This document shows positions 1-10,700 of a DNA stretch of 64,000 bases, piece after piece. This DNA comes from Opisthocomus hoazin. Taxonomy: Eukaryota; Chordata; Aves; Opisthocomiformes; Opisthocomidae. The position numbers were made by a program, and so were the translations under genes. The notes beneath the pieces were generated by a model. It had not been told where the DNA came from and did not search any database. It saw nothing but the letters and a program-made list of their open reading frames with translations. Location of the stretch: assembly GCF_030867145.1 (NCBI RefSeq), contig NC_134414.1, positions 70,314,814 through 70,378,813 on the forward strand, given 5' to 3'. Numbering within the stretch: position 1 is the stretch's first letter; each line of letters starts with the position of its first letter.

Positions 1-968
1 TTGATCCAACACGTTCATTCATGATCAGATTTTAATAAGAACTATACAATGCTTAAGAAAGAAAACCGACTTCAAAATGAAGAATGCGTTCTTAACATTT
101 TAGGGTAAAAAAAAAAAAAACAAGAAAAGAAAAAATAGAATTGGAATAATCATTCACCAAGTTCAGCTGGTAAAAAAAGTCTGATTAAAATCCAACTGAG
201 AACTACTTACAGCCATAAAATCTTTAATCAGGCCAACAACCCTGAGAACCCAGTGAAAGGTTTGGTTGTGTTGGGTTTTGTTATTCTATTGTTTTTATAT
301 TAACCCAGCCACCAGGCCCCAGTCTTATCAAGACTTACCCACAAACTCAACGTCAGCTCTCCTGTAGGTGACGATCTTGGACGAGAACAATAAAAAAATG
401 CTTTCTGAGGCACTGATGCTGCAGCTCGACGGTGCTCGGCACCTTTCAGGAGCCACCCTCAGCCTCGCATGTGGCAATGCTATACACACTACCTTTAACC
501 ATCGATGGCACACAACGCTTCTCCAGAACGCAGCCAGGAGACTCCTGGCTGGAGAGTTTTGGGTTGCTTTTGGGTAACTCTAAGATAACTCTCCAACTGT
601 GCTGACTGAGGATTCACACCGGCTGTTTGTTCGGTTTGTTGGTTCCCAGTTTGTTGGTCCCCACCAGCCTCCCCAGGGCCGAGGGCAGGAGGACCACAGC
701 TGCACGTGTGGTAATGGAGCCCTCTCTGCCTCCCCCCGTCACACAATTCCGCACCCATTTTCCTCCGCGCAGCTCTCGACGCCCAGCCCCCCGGACTCCC
801 AGCCCCATGACAGCCATGCTAGGGGACCAGAAATCTCAACATTTATTGTCTACTAATTAAAACAAACAAAATTCAACAAAGAAAACACCAAACCCAGGTT
901 AATTTCCCTATGTAAGTAGCTGTAGAAAATACCAAAAGTTTGGGTCAAAGACCGCAGCAAACACCTAC
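1..968 (-). other. CARS2: CARS2 intron 3 (partial), no exon recognised
   Basis: The sequence downstream of the exon 3 donor on the minus strand runs to the left edge of the window. I looked for the next CARS2 exon and found nothing matching it. A 31-bp candidate bounded by AG and GTAAGTA on the minus strand (about 211-241) and an exon-like stretch near 341-375 do not match the expected protein. Confidence 0.6.
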
Positions 969-1086
969 CTCATTGGCTCTTTTTATTATCTTGTCATCTA
1001 TGTCTGTGATTCCCATCACCATGATAACTTCAATTCCAAAAAACCTAGTCATTATCCTTCGAATTATGTCAAACCTAACATAGGAG
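969..1086 (-). CDS. CARS2: CARS2 coding exon 3 (mitochondrial cysteinyl-tRNA synthetase)
   Basis: Seen: read on the minus strand, a pyrimidine-rich acceptor ending in CAG at 1087 precedes this 118-bp exon and a GTAGGTG donor follows it. It encodes 39 residues from [10 protein letters not shown] to IIKRANE, including the segment [14 protein letters not shown]. Its first base completes the Cys codon begun in exon 2, so the join reads HLGHACSYVRF. Known: the [11 protein letters not shown] segment is a hallmark of class I cysteinyl-tRNA synthetases and lies in the Rossmann-fold catalytic domain after the HIGH-like motif; CARS2 is the mitochondrial enzyme that joins cysteine to tRNA-Cys. From memory, human CARS2 has nearly the same peptide (with TDVDD). 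The following exon, expected to begin near human MNISPASLASLYEED, was not found in bases 1-968 and must lie beyond the left edge. The identification is firm. Confidence 0.95.
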
Positions 1087-2026
1087 CTGGAAGAGAAAAA
1101 ACATGCAGTAGTTAAGAACAAACTAACCGCCAGCACTAACAGCCACAGGGACAACCTCAGTACCCCAGCGCCTGCAACAAAAAGGTCTTCAGTGCACAAC
1201 GCGCTTTTCCAAACCCAGCTAACACTTGCACAAAAGTCAAGCAAATTTCCCTTGAACTGGCCTACCCTCTTCTGGTATTAGTGACACATTACAGCAAATT
1301 TTCTGAGTGTTTTCCTTTGTTGCATCTCTTTATTCAAGGACTGACCTGCGTCGGAAGCTATGCGTGAGCCAGGAGGCTCCCTCAAAGCAAACAGGACGAA
1401 CAGACACACGGATCAGATATTCTCGAAATGCATCCCTCGGGGTTTGTATATTCTAACAGGTTTTCAAAAGCCACAGGGCAGAAGAACAGGGAGAAATAAA
1501 ACTGGGTTCAAATGAGCTTTGCTTGGGGTTGAGGAACAACTACAGCTACCAGCCACCAAGAAACTATTTCATTCACACACCACCGCAGATCTTTACTGAT
1601 AACAAAGACGAGCTGCTCTGCAAGTTATTTGGTTTCACTTGCACTCGAGAATAAATTTTCAAATTATTCAGGCTCTTCGCCACAGAACAGAGCATTTAAT
1701 GCTGATAGACTGACGTACCTACAAGCTGCACAGGGCTGCAGCAGCCGCTTCTGCGGCTCACAGACTCTCCACTTGTAATTCTCAAAACACACTTCGACTG
1801 AGTAAAACCCAATTATTAGGCGAGATATTAGCAGGTGACTAGGAGGGCCAGGCCTGCCTTGCAAGATGACGAGAATCCCCTGCCTGTGCTGGCTCTGGAG
1901 AAACACAGAGCCCGAAAGGAGACTCGCAGACCTACAGGTTCCAGTTCCACCCGCAGCTCCGCACCAACGGCAGCTCCCACGGCTCTCGGAGCAAAGAAGC
2001 GTGAGCAAATTTTGGACATGGATTTG

Positions 2027-2303
2027 AATCACAGAATGGCAGGGGTTGGAAGGGACCTCGGTGCATCATCTGGTCCAACCCCCCTGCTGAAGCAGGGGCA
2101 CCTGCAGCAGGCTGCACAGGACCTTGTCCAGGCGGGTTTTGAATATCTCCAGCGAGGGAGACTCCACAGCCCCTCTGGGCAGCCTGTTCCAGTGCTCCGT
2201 CACCCTCAGAGGGAAGAAGTTCTTCCTCATGTTCAGACGGAACTTCCTGTGCTTCAGTTTGTGCCCGTTGCCCCTTGTCCTGTCGCTGGGCACCGCTGAG
2301 CGC
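2027..2303 (-). mobile_element. CR1 LINE 3' fragment
   Basis: Seen: reading left to right it begins AATCACAGAATGG...GGTTGGAAGGGACCT, the reverse complement of the CR1 3' end, followed by the antisense of the ORF2 C-terminus. On the minus strand the frame still reads [16 protein letters not shown] and [23 protein letters not shown]. It is severely 5'-truncated and non-functional. It belongs to the same subfamily as the copies near 27.6, 36.9, 53.4 and 60.7 kb. Confidence 0.9.
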
Positions 2304-4420
2304 CACCACTTGCCTCCTTCCCCTTAGCGGCAGGGACCAAGCAGCCTTACGGTTCAGGTCTATGGATGTGTAGTATCTTGATGAAGAAAAATATTTTTTG
2401 TTGTCGTTGTTTGCACTACACCCGTGTTGAAAAAAGCTTTTTGAAAGGTGGCACCTGCCGCCAGGGATATCCGATATAACGAGTACATTTAATGAATACC
2501 AGCTCACTGGGAGTAATGTTCATCTAATGTGGTGACATGATTCCACAAGAATATTAAATTGTTTTTTGGACCCCGTTCAGAGGAACAATGCCAGCATCAA
2601 AAGCTTGATATTTGATTTAACAGCCCTGCAGTCCTAGCTCCCAGAGCAGACAAAAATCTCGCACTGTTCCCTCTCGGGTGCAAGTGAAACCAACTGAACT
2701 GATTGGAAGAAACACCGCGAGAGCCAGAGCAGATCTCCTGACACCTCAGAAAGCAAGGTCCTTACCACTTCAGGACTGAATTAAAAAAAAAAAAAAAAAC
2801 AGTCAAAATCAGGGGAACAGCAGAGCAGGCACAAGGGAGTGAACGAAATCTCCTCTCGTGTTCAGGCTTACTCTTCCTTCCGAGCATTCAGCCAGGAACC
2901 TGGGTGGCAGCCAGGCTGCGGCTCACACCAGCACGGCCAAGGCCAGTCTCAGAACCAAGGGGAAAAGTGGCATTATCTGCCAGTCTGATTTTTCTTCTTG
3001 ATACAGAGTAAGTTCTGGATATTGTATCAAGGCACACAGAACACCCATTTTGAAGTCTGGAAGCACAACACACTAGAGAAAGTTGGGTTACTTCAAGAAA
3101 TAAGAAATCCTTGTGGAGGGGAAGGAGGAAGAGAGAAAAATAGTAATGCCATTATTTTCAAATTCTTCTCATGGATCTCGAGCTCATTATTTGTTTCTGC
3201 ATTATTACCTGCCACGTTTGTTGTGCCTGCCACAAGTCAAATGCAAAAAGAAGGGAAAAAATGAACTCTTAACAACAGGATAACATGATGTAAGAGTGTG
3301 ACAAAAAAATAGTATTTTACAGGAGTAGCACAGTAGCAACAGCCATCACTCCGTTTCACTTCATGCTCTTTCCCGGTACATTTCCAGGCCTGTAGACCTC
3401 CATCAGCAGTACGCATTTCAGCTGTGCCTATCAAAGCTCTGCAGATAGACCCAGTTATTGTGGAAAAAAAATATATAAATTTTCTTTAAAACATAGAAAA
3501 TCCAGGAGTGCTCCACAATCCTGAACAAACCAGCTGAGCAACTGGACATCAACACTGACACGTGCAAGACCTCAGACACCAGGAAGGAACAGCCAGCTCC
3601 TCACACCTGGAGGGTTTGACTGACCAGAAGACAGGTCTCCATTGTGGGCATCTTGCGCCACCACAGTGCTACAGGAACAACACGTAAAGGTGCTAAAGAG
3701 GCAGCAGAAAGAGTGTAACACAACTAGCTATCCGCACAATACACTGCTCCGAAGGTGATATTCGGCCCTAACTATTCTTTCTTAAATGAGCTAGTGAAGA
3801 GGTCAAACCCAGGTGGCACAGGTGTATGGCAAACCTCCACATCAGGAAAGCCTGACATTGTTAGGTTAGACATAGGATAAGACATAGGATAAGAGATAGG
3901 TAAGAGAACAGGCAGAGCCAGCAAGGCCTTCCTACTCTCTCCTTCAATCAAGAGATCCTGAAGGCAGGAGAACAAGGAAAATCCCTGACCAAAAAAAAAA
4001 TAAAGACATTCAAAAGCCACAGAGAGCTTCAAGGCCAAAAGCTGAAACTCTCCACCTCTGTAACTATTGTACTCTGGATCCACTATACCCTTCAGTATCC
4101 GATCTAACAAAGAGAAGAACGGGCAGAGCACCAAGGTGCTACAAGGCACTCTACCCCATCGCCCTGGGTGCTGCAATGAGATGTCTGTATCTCCCCTTCC
4201 TCAGCACAATGTTTGATCAGTGAAGTGTTACGTTAGAAGAGCACCACGCACACATCCGGAGAGGAAAGACACCGAAAGGAGCTGGAAACGCACTGCGTGT
4301 GCTGTTCCCCCACTTCCACTTTGCTCCTTACAACTCCAAACACTGCCTTTTGCTCGGTGGTCTGAGGAAGCCTTTGCCCACACAAACTCTAAACCATAAG
4401 ACCAAAAAGCAGGACTTTGT

Positions 4421-4697
4421 TGCGATAGGACAAGGAGCAATGGCTTTAAACTAAGGGAGGGTAGATTTACACTGAATATAAGGAAGAAATTTTTTTACAC
4501 TGAGGGTGGTGAAACCCTGGCACAGGTTGCCCAGAGAGCTGGCAGATGCCCCATCCCTGGAAACATTCAAGGCCAGGTTGGACGGGGCTCTGAGCAACCT
4601 GGTCTGGGTGAAGACATCCCCGCTCACAGCAGGGCGGTTGGGCTAGATGACTTCTACAGGTCTCTTCCGACCCAAAGAGTTCTATGATTCTACAAAA
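4421..4697 (+). mobile_element. CR1 LINE 3' fragment (older subfamily)
   Basis: Seen: plus orientation, with GGACAAGGAGCAATGGCTTT, a degraded ORF2 C-terminus (GGTGGTGAAACCCTGGCACAGG, CCCATCCCTGGAAACATTCA), and an ending of CCGACCCAAAGAGTTCTATGATTCTA. It resembles the fragment at 30449-30602 more than the young group. Confidence 0.88.
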
Positions 4698-5780
4698 AAA
4701 GTTTTGCAGCACAGACCAATTGTCCCCTAGGGATGGGAGCACCTCTGTAACTCCCTCCCGTCACACCGCGTCAGGGAAGACGGGCCCTACCGTACTAGAG
4801 AACCTCGACCGAGTGATGAAGAAAGCCATGTATTAGCATCTTTTCATACAGTTGATGATTTTAAGTTGCACTTATTTCAAGGTAAACCGTAACACATCCT
4901 GTATTACAATAACTGTGCATTTAACGACACAAAATGGTGTGACTTTTTTTAAAAAATATTGAAGTTCCCCTGAAGGCGCTAAATACAAACAAAATAATTC
5001 AAGATATCTCTCTGTGATTTTTACCTCACCAGTAAAAAGCTAGGTTAGTTTTCTGCTGAGACTGGACAAAAGCAAGGAGAAAGACACTGCCACATACACA
5101 CAACATCACCGTAGCATTTAAGGAGACGTTGCCAACAGTTTGGGTGGTTTTTTGGGGGGGTTTTTTTGTTTGTTTGTTTGTTTTTTTTTTTTTTTTTTTT
5201 ACACAATTGGTATTTTAAAATTTGCCTTTTACAGAAAGAAAGAGCAGTTATGCAGTACTCAACACCAAGCAAAACTCAACACGAGTTTCTGAATGAAGCT
5301 GAAACCGGACTAGCAGCTGTGAAATGCCCCACATTAAAAGGGAATTACCCCAAACACACAGCGCCGATCTTCACGCAGATGGACACCGTCCGAGAAACCC
5401 CCACCCTGCCAAGGAGCCCAACACACCTCCTGCTTTCAAGAGTTCAGAGACAGGAGCTCAAGAGCAGCTGAGCGGCTGCAGCCCCGGCCAGCTCCGCAGG
5501 AACCTGCGGGCACCCTGCACATCATCTCGCTGGCTATGCTTGGAAACAGCTGACAGCAGCCCTCCCTGGCGTATTTAAAGTATTTTTTCAAGGTTACTTT
5601 TAATGAAGCTGATTTGTTATTGTAATCATCCAAATAACGTATGGAGAAAATGCTGTGCTGTTTTGGTTTTGGGTTTTTTTTTTTTGTTATGTTTGTTTCT
5701 TTTTTTAAACACACTAAGACACTGAACTGTTACTATGCAAAATGATCTTTAAGCCACCCAGGCTCAGAGTTAAGAACAGA

Positions 5781-6237
5781 TCATAGAATCATAGAATGGT
5801 AAGGGTGGGAAGGGACCTTAAAGATCATCTGGTTCCAACCCCCCTGCCATGAGCAGGGACATCTTCCACTAGACCAGGCTGCTCAGAGCTCCATCCAACC
5901 TGGCCTTGAACACTGCCAGGGAAGGGGCAGCCACAGCTTCTCCGGGCAACCTGTGTCAGTGCCTCACCACCCTCATGGTGAAGAATTTCTTCCCAATAAC
6001 TAATCTAAATCTGCCCTCTCTTAGTTTAGAGCCATTCCCCCTTGTCCTGTCACTACACATCCCTGTGAAAAGCCCCTCTCCAGCCTTCCCGTAGGCCCCG
6101 TACAGGTACTGGAAGGCTGCTATAAGGTCACCCCGCAGCCTTCTCTTCTCCAGGCTGAACAGCCCCAACTCCCTCAGCCTGTCCTCATGGGAGAGGTGCT
6201 CCAGCCCTCGGATCATCTTCGTGGCCCTCCTTTATCT
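5781..6237 (-). mobile_element. CR1 LINE 3' fragment
   Basis: Seen: it starts TCATAGAATCATAGAATGG (reverse of the CR1 tail) and runs through the antisense ORF2 end to GGAGAGGTGCTCCAGCCCTCGG and ATCATCTTCGTGGCCCTCC. On the minus strand it encodes the typical [30 protein letters not shown] peptide in part. It is truncated at its 5' end close to the CARS2 CpG island. Confidence 0.92.
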
Positions 6238-6612
6238 TATTAACCTTACAAGCAGCTTTTTAGCAGCCAAACAACCCCGAGCAGCTTTTCCATGGCGCTG
6301 ACACCGCACCTAAACTCAAGTCGCGGCAAACCCGCGGTTTCACCCGGGCGGGAGGCTCAGCTCCGGGACCCCAACTCCTCTGCGCAAGAGCTCACGTCGC
6401 ACCCGTACGAACCGAAACGACTTCCCCTGCTCAGCAAAAAGAGTGCGCGACCCCAGCGCTTCCCACCCTTCCCAACGCGGTCTGTCCGTCAGTCACCCGG
6501 CGCGGGGCCTGTCAGTCAGTCCGTCACCCGCTGCCCGCCGCTCCCACCCGCGCCGTGCCCACGCTGGACGGGACACCGACCCCCCCCCCGACTGTCCCCA
6601 GTCGCGACTCAC

Positions 6613-6663
6613 CAGGCGTGCCCGAGGTGCGCCCGGTCGTACACGGTCGGCCCGCAGCTGTAC
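6613..6663 (-). CDS. CARS2: CARS2 coding exon 2, carrying the HIGH-like motif
   Basis: Seen: a 51-bp minus-strand exon between an acceptor ending in CGCAG (6664) and a GTGAGT donor (6612). It encodes YSCGPTVYDRAHLGHA, plus the first base pair of a Trp/Cys phase on either side: a G completing Trp from exon 1 and TG opening the Cys finished by exon 3. Known: CGPTVYD contains the Cys that helps bind zinc and cysteine in this family, and HLGH is the HIGH-like ATP-binding signature of class I aminoacyl-tRNA synthetases. Human CARS2 reads SCGPTVYDHAHLGHAC here, so one His-to-Arg difference is visible. The exon is too short for ordinary ORF finding and was recognised from motif, phase and splice sites together. 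Confidence 0.93.
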
Positions 6664-6765
6664 CTGCGGAGAGGGGAGGCGAACCGCACCCGTCACGCCC
6701 GCGGACCGGCCCCGGGCCCCGGCCGCCCCTCTCCTCTCCTCCCCTCCCGCCCGCCGGGCCGGTAC

Positions 6766-6968
6766 CAGGTCGCGACGCCTTCCGCGCCCAGCACCAGCGG
6801 CTCCTTGCTCCGGCTCCGGCTGTTGTAAGCCACGATCCCGCTGTCCCGCCCCGCCGGCGGCACCCACGCCCGCCGCCCCGCCGCGTCGCAGCACCGCCGC
6901 GCCGCTGCCTGCCCCCCGCCGGGGCCGGGGCCGCACCGCCGGGCCGCCGCCGCCGCTCCGCGCAGCAT
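6766..6968 (-). CDS. CARS2: CARS2 coding exon 1 (start codon and mitochondrial presequence)
   Basis: Seen: ATG at 6968-6966 on the minus strand opens a 203-bp exon of 67 codons plus two bases, ending before a GTACCG donor at 6765. The first ~30 residues ([12 protein letters not shown]...) are rich in Ala, Arg and Gly and almost free of acidic residues, as expected for a mitochondrial targeting presequence. The following part ([18 protein letters not shown]...[13 protein letters not shown]) matches the human CARS2 layout (WLQPTGRETGVQVYNS...RKEPL), which fixes the frame. The join to exon 2 gives ATWYSCGPTVYD. Intron 1 is only 102 bp. The start was chosen because it is the only Met in frame near the family's N-terminus. 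Presequence cleavage cannot be placed by eye. Confidence 0.9.
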
Positions 6969-7642
6969 GGCCACAGCCCCCGGCCGCGGGCGGGGAACGG
7001 GCGGCCCCGCCTCTCCGCGGGGAGGGGGCGAGGGGAGCGGGCACAACCGGCCGCGCCTGTCGCCGCCACACCCGGCGCCGCCTGTGCCGGGGAACAGCGG
7101 GCAGCGGGGTAGCTACAGCCGCAGCGGCAGGAAGGGGCGGGGCCGCGCCGCCGCTGGGCCCGGGCGTCCGGCGGAGCGGCCCCGGGGTGAGTCCGGCGGG
7201 CCGGGGCTGCGGGACGCAGCCTTGCGCTTCGGTGTAACCGCACCAGCGCCCGGCTTCATCTTAACGGGGCTTTTGGCGGGGGAAACACGCGGTAACGGTA
7301 CCGAAACGAGCTGCGGTGTGCCGGTTCGGCCCGACCGGGGTGAACCTGTCTGACGGTGCCTGGCGGGTCGGGGAGCGGCCGGCGGCCTGACGGCTCCCGG
7401 CAGCGACGCGCGGCGAGACGCTCCCAAGCCGGGCTTAGCAGATCGGAGCCTCAAAACCCACTCCTGCACCCGCCCAGCCCCACGCACCCCTGTGCAGCCC
7501 GGCGAGGTGCCGCGGGTGGCAGCGCGCTGGTTGTCACGGCCCGCTTCCTTCCCAGTGCCAGGGCGAGCGAAGGACGCGTGTTTTCTGATGACGTTTCCCA
7601 CATCTCACGGCAGATTTGTTTGGCTTTCTTCCTTTCTTTCAG

Positions 7643-7744
7643 AGCGTAGCAAGGGAACGGAGCTTAACTGGCCGCAGCGCCTCGGTCCGCGTCGGAAACG
7701 ATGGGCTGCTCACCTGGAGAGAACAGGAGTACGACGGCACAGAC
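7643..7744 (+). other. Candidate alternative upstream exon of ING1 (unproven)
   Basis: Seen: a strong polypyrimidine tract ending in TTTCAG at 7642 and a GTAAGG donor at 7745 bound a 102-bp stretch. It contains no stop in the frame that, spliced to the ING1 second coding exon at 19758, would be in phase (its last C plus AA gives Gln, then Ile-Leu-Lys). The donor at 7187 in the CARS2 island leaves one base, which also fits this frame. Inferred: these two pieces could be 5' exons of an upstream ING1 transcript, coding or non-coding. Known: human ING1 has several alternative 5' exons joined to a common last exon, and the p47 form also reads Gln-Ile-Leu-Lys at the join. The peptide itself is not recognisable. 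A non-coding divergent transcript is the main alternative. Confidence 0.35.
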
Positions 7745-10700
7745 GTAAGGGTGCCAAAAGTCTTCTTTGACCAGCGTCTTGTTCCCGAAAGTAACTATGA
7801 GCAGGTACCGAGGAAACAAGCGAGAACTCCGCAAGCGTATGTCATATTTTGCCCGCTACTCTCCCAGCTTCTGGCCAGACGCCACCCTCAGCTGATGGCT
7901 TTGGGGTTTGGGGGGTGTGTGTGTCCCAAGTTTTTTTTCCCCTCCCTTAGTAGATTGCTCTACTGTAATTTCCCCGGCCTCTGCGAACCCGCGTCAACCC
8001 CAGCCTTTGGCAGGGAGTGCCGCAGCCCCGCTGCCATTTTTAGGAAGCACCCTCTTGGCACGTGTGGAAGTTCAGGCCCGTTGGGTCCAGCTGCGGCCAC
8101 CCGTGCCCTGGTATGAGAAGAGAGCGCGAACGACTGGTGCCAGCGCGGGCTGTCTGCCCCGCTCCCGGCTGTCGTCCCCCGCACGAGCCCTCGAAGCGGG
8201 CTGTCCCAAGCGCCGCCTCGCCAGCTCTCCCCGACCGCCACATCGCTCGCTGCCGAAGCGCCTCGTCGGCCTCTGGGAGGAAGGCAGCACGGAGAGGTCG
8301 CAGCCTCCCTTGCCTGGACGCTGCAGGGACCAGGGCTGGCTGTGGCGAATGGCCTCGCGGAAGTCCTTGTGGTGTTTCCTCTCCTGCCTGCCAGGGACAG
8401 GTTTGATAGACTTTCCTCATATGTGATGTGATCATTTAAAATCATTGCCTTTAGATAATAGCAGATGTCCGTCTACACCTTGCTTCGTTTTAGAGAGTAT
8501 CAGGTATAAACCACTAACAGAGACAAACATTTCCTTTTTTTCTTAATGTGCACTTCCCACAGTGTTTTTCATTTAACAGTCTTAACTTTTTGATCAAATA
8601 AGAAACCTATTTTACGGGCTCGCTAATTTGAGACTAGCTACGATGAAACTGAGGATACACCCAGTAACCTCTGTGAGTGTTTGCTTTATACGTTTTCTCA
8701 GGAAGCTTCAGAAGCCAGTTACTGCAGTTTCCATAGTGAGCCGGTTTTGAAGTCTTTGCTGCTCAACAGACATCCTGTCAAGAGTTGTCATTAACTCGGT
8801 TGTCTTCTTTGTTCTGTGCGGTGCCAAGCGCTTTAACAGAGTCCAAATCAATACTAGTAACAACGGGTGATTTTGAGCCCGAATGCCCGGTTTAGCTATC
8901 ACGGATGGAACTGCCAACAGATCAGAAGAATGTGGGAGCTTTTTCTTTCCCTGGTGGTCTCGGAAGGCTTAGTGTCTGTGCTAGCCAGGCTGGCTTTTAG
9001 CATTTAGTCCAGAAACCTCTATGTCCTGCTGTAAAACATTACTTTTCTGAGGGTAGGAAAGGCTGCAGTTATTATTAAGTGCCTGAAATAAACAGTTATT
9101 GTTAAATGCCTAAAATAAACAGTTAACATCATTCACGCCTTAGATTTGTTTTAATGCAGTAGAATAAATTCAGTGGAACTGTTCTACAAGCACTGAAGTA
9201 CTAAAAGAGTATAATTTCAAATGAAAAGTGATAGTAATCCTGAGGGATTAGAACCATAAATTATGCATCTTAAAAGTACCGGTGTTCTCGGAAACAATTG
9301 GTCTGCGGCTGTAGGCAGAGCTCTACTTTTGCCGCCTGTAACTGCCGCCCTTCCCCGTACCCTTATTCATGGCCTGGGACACGTGGAATGAGACGACAGT
9401 CGTCTGTCGGAGAGGGAGAACAGCGGCAAAGGATTTTGTGCCTCCATCAGGAGGCTGGTCTTTGCTTCCCCCTGGAGCAGAAGATGCCTTTGGAGGTTGC
9501 CAGCAGCGGTAGCCAGGGTACACCCGATCGATACCGGGCCCGGGCCTGCTGCGCTCCTGTCACTTCTGTATTTTCTGCTGAGTGGTGCATCTCCTGGTCA
9601 AAACCACACTGAGGTGTGTCTGTCCCAGCTTCAGGTGAACTGAGGTTTCAAGGTGACACCCACGTATTTAATGTTGTCAGGTCATCCTCTCACATTCTTC
9701 TTAGGAGCTGCTAAGGCTAAAACTTCATTTTTTAGAATAAATACTGAAACTGTAAGGTAAAGAGGTGACTCCTGAATGCTTTATATATTTTCTGTCCCTT
9801 TATCTGCATATGCAAGAAGACAATGTTTCCCCTCCAGGCTGGACTGAGATGAGAAATCTGGCAGAAACACGCTCTGTGTGTGCTCTCTGCCCGCAGCTCA
9901 GCAAAGCTTCTGGGGTGGGCAGCGAGGATCTTCGGGAGTTCTGGCTCCCCTGCCTCCTCCTGTTTCTTCCAGTTTCCAGTCCCTGGTATCCAGACCAGGA
10001 CTACTTACAAGGTTTGTCCCCAAGAGGTAAAATCAGCGGGCAAATCCCAAGGCATGTTTTGTATCATAAGTAAATAAACAAAAATTAAGCTAAAAATTCT
10101 TTTTTCCCCCCCCTTTCTATTTATTGTTAGGATATACATGTTTTGTAAGGTTTTACAGTTTCCCCCCTATTACAAAAGGTGCTGCATTTTTCTTCTAAAA
10201 AATGAATCCACACCGTCTTAGAATTGCTGACAGAGGAGAAAGGCTGCATTTGTTGTGTTATCAAGAGCCCATTTCCAGTACCTGTGGCCCTTCTTGTCAG
10301 GGTCTAGTTCAGGAACCCGGCAAGGAAGCTGACTCTGAGACACTAAAAGGGGGAAAAAAAGGTTGTAAAGAAAAACTGCAAAAGTGAAGATGAGCTAAAT
10401 CCACTGCAGTGGGCTGAATTTCTCTTAGCGCTCTGTAGTAGTCTATAGTAACAGACACATTTTGACATCTTTTGGAGCCTTTTTACAAAGCATAGGTACT
10501 TATCAGTTTGTCTTAAGAATCTTGTTTGAGACAGTTTTTATTCTCATTGTATCATGAATGCTTGACTCAGAAATACTGTAAATGTCGAGTGGCCATTCCC
10601 CCAAATATTCACAAAGTGAAGAGTATGTTTTATAAAAGAGAAATCATCTTGAGATAGCTATTCTAAAAGCATGATTCCTGGGAAATGAAATAAAACTGCA

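Larger units (their letters stand above)
1087..6612 (-). other. CARS2: CARS2 intron 2
   Basis: This 5.5-kb stretch lies between CARS2 exons 2 and 3 and holds no coding exon I can recognise. It contains three CR1 LINE fragments (annotated separately), a poly-T/poly-A-rich stretch at 5158-5201 and a short tandem repeat around 3866-3905. Open frames inside it are explained by CR1 or by chance. The only exon-like feature is the CpG island rising towards 6300-6600, which belongs to the CARS2 promoter region. Confidence 0.8.
6300..7650. promoter_or_regulatory. CpG-island promoter of CARS2, probably bidirectional
   Basis: Seen: a dense CpG and GC-rich stretch covers CARS2 exons 1 and 2 and continues about 600 bp upstream. 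It has GC boxes (for example GGGGCGGGG at 7134-7142) and no TATA box. On the plus strand, CCCGGG|GTGAGT makes a strong splice donor at 7187, as if a plus-strand transcript started in the same island. Known: in human the CARS2 and ING1 5' ends are adjacent and divergent. Inferred: the island fires both ways, leftward into CARS2 and rightward into an upstream ING1 or non-coding transcript. The transcription start sites cannot be placed from sequence alone. Confidence 0.7.

Noticed and set aside
211-375. Short exon-like pieces on the minus strand (a 31-bp piece ending in GTAAGTA, and one ending in GGTAAGTC)
   Set aside because: Neither translates to the CARS2 sequence expected after exon 3 in any frame.
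1932-2507. 191-codon minus-strand frame
   Set aside because: Its middle is antisense CR1 sequence in the wrong frame.
6443-7353. Several long overlapping open frames on both strands in the CARS2 CpG island
   Set aside because: Except for the CARS2 exons, they are Arg/Pro/Ala/Gly-rich readings of GC-rich DNA, open in nearly every frame, with no recognisable domain.
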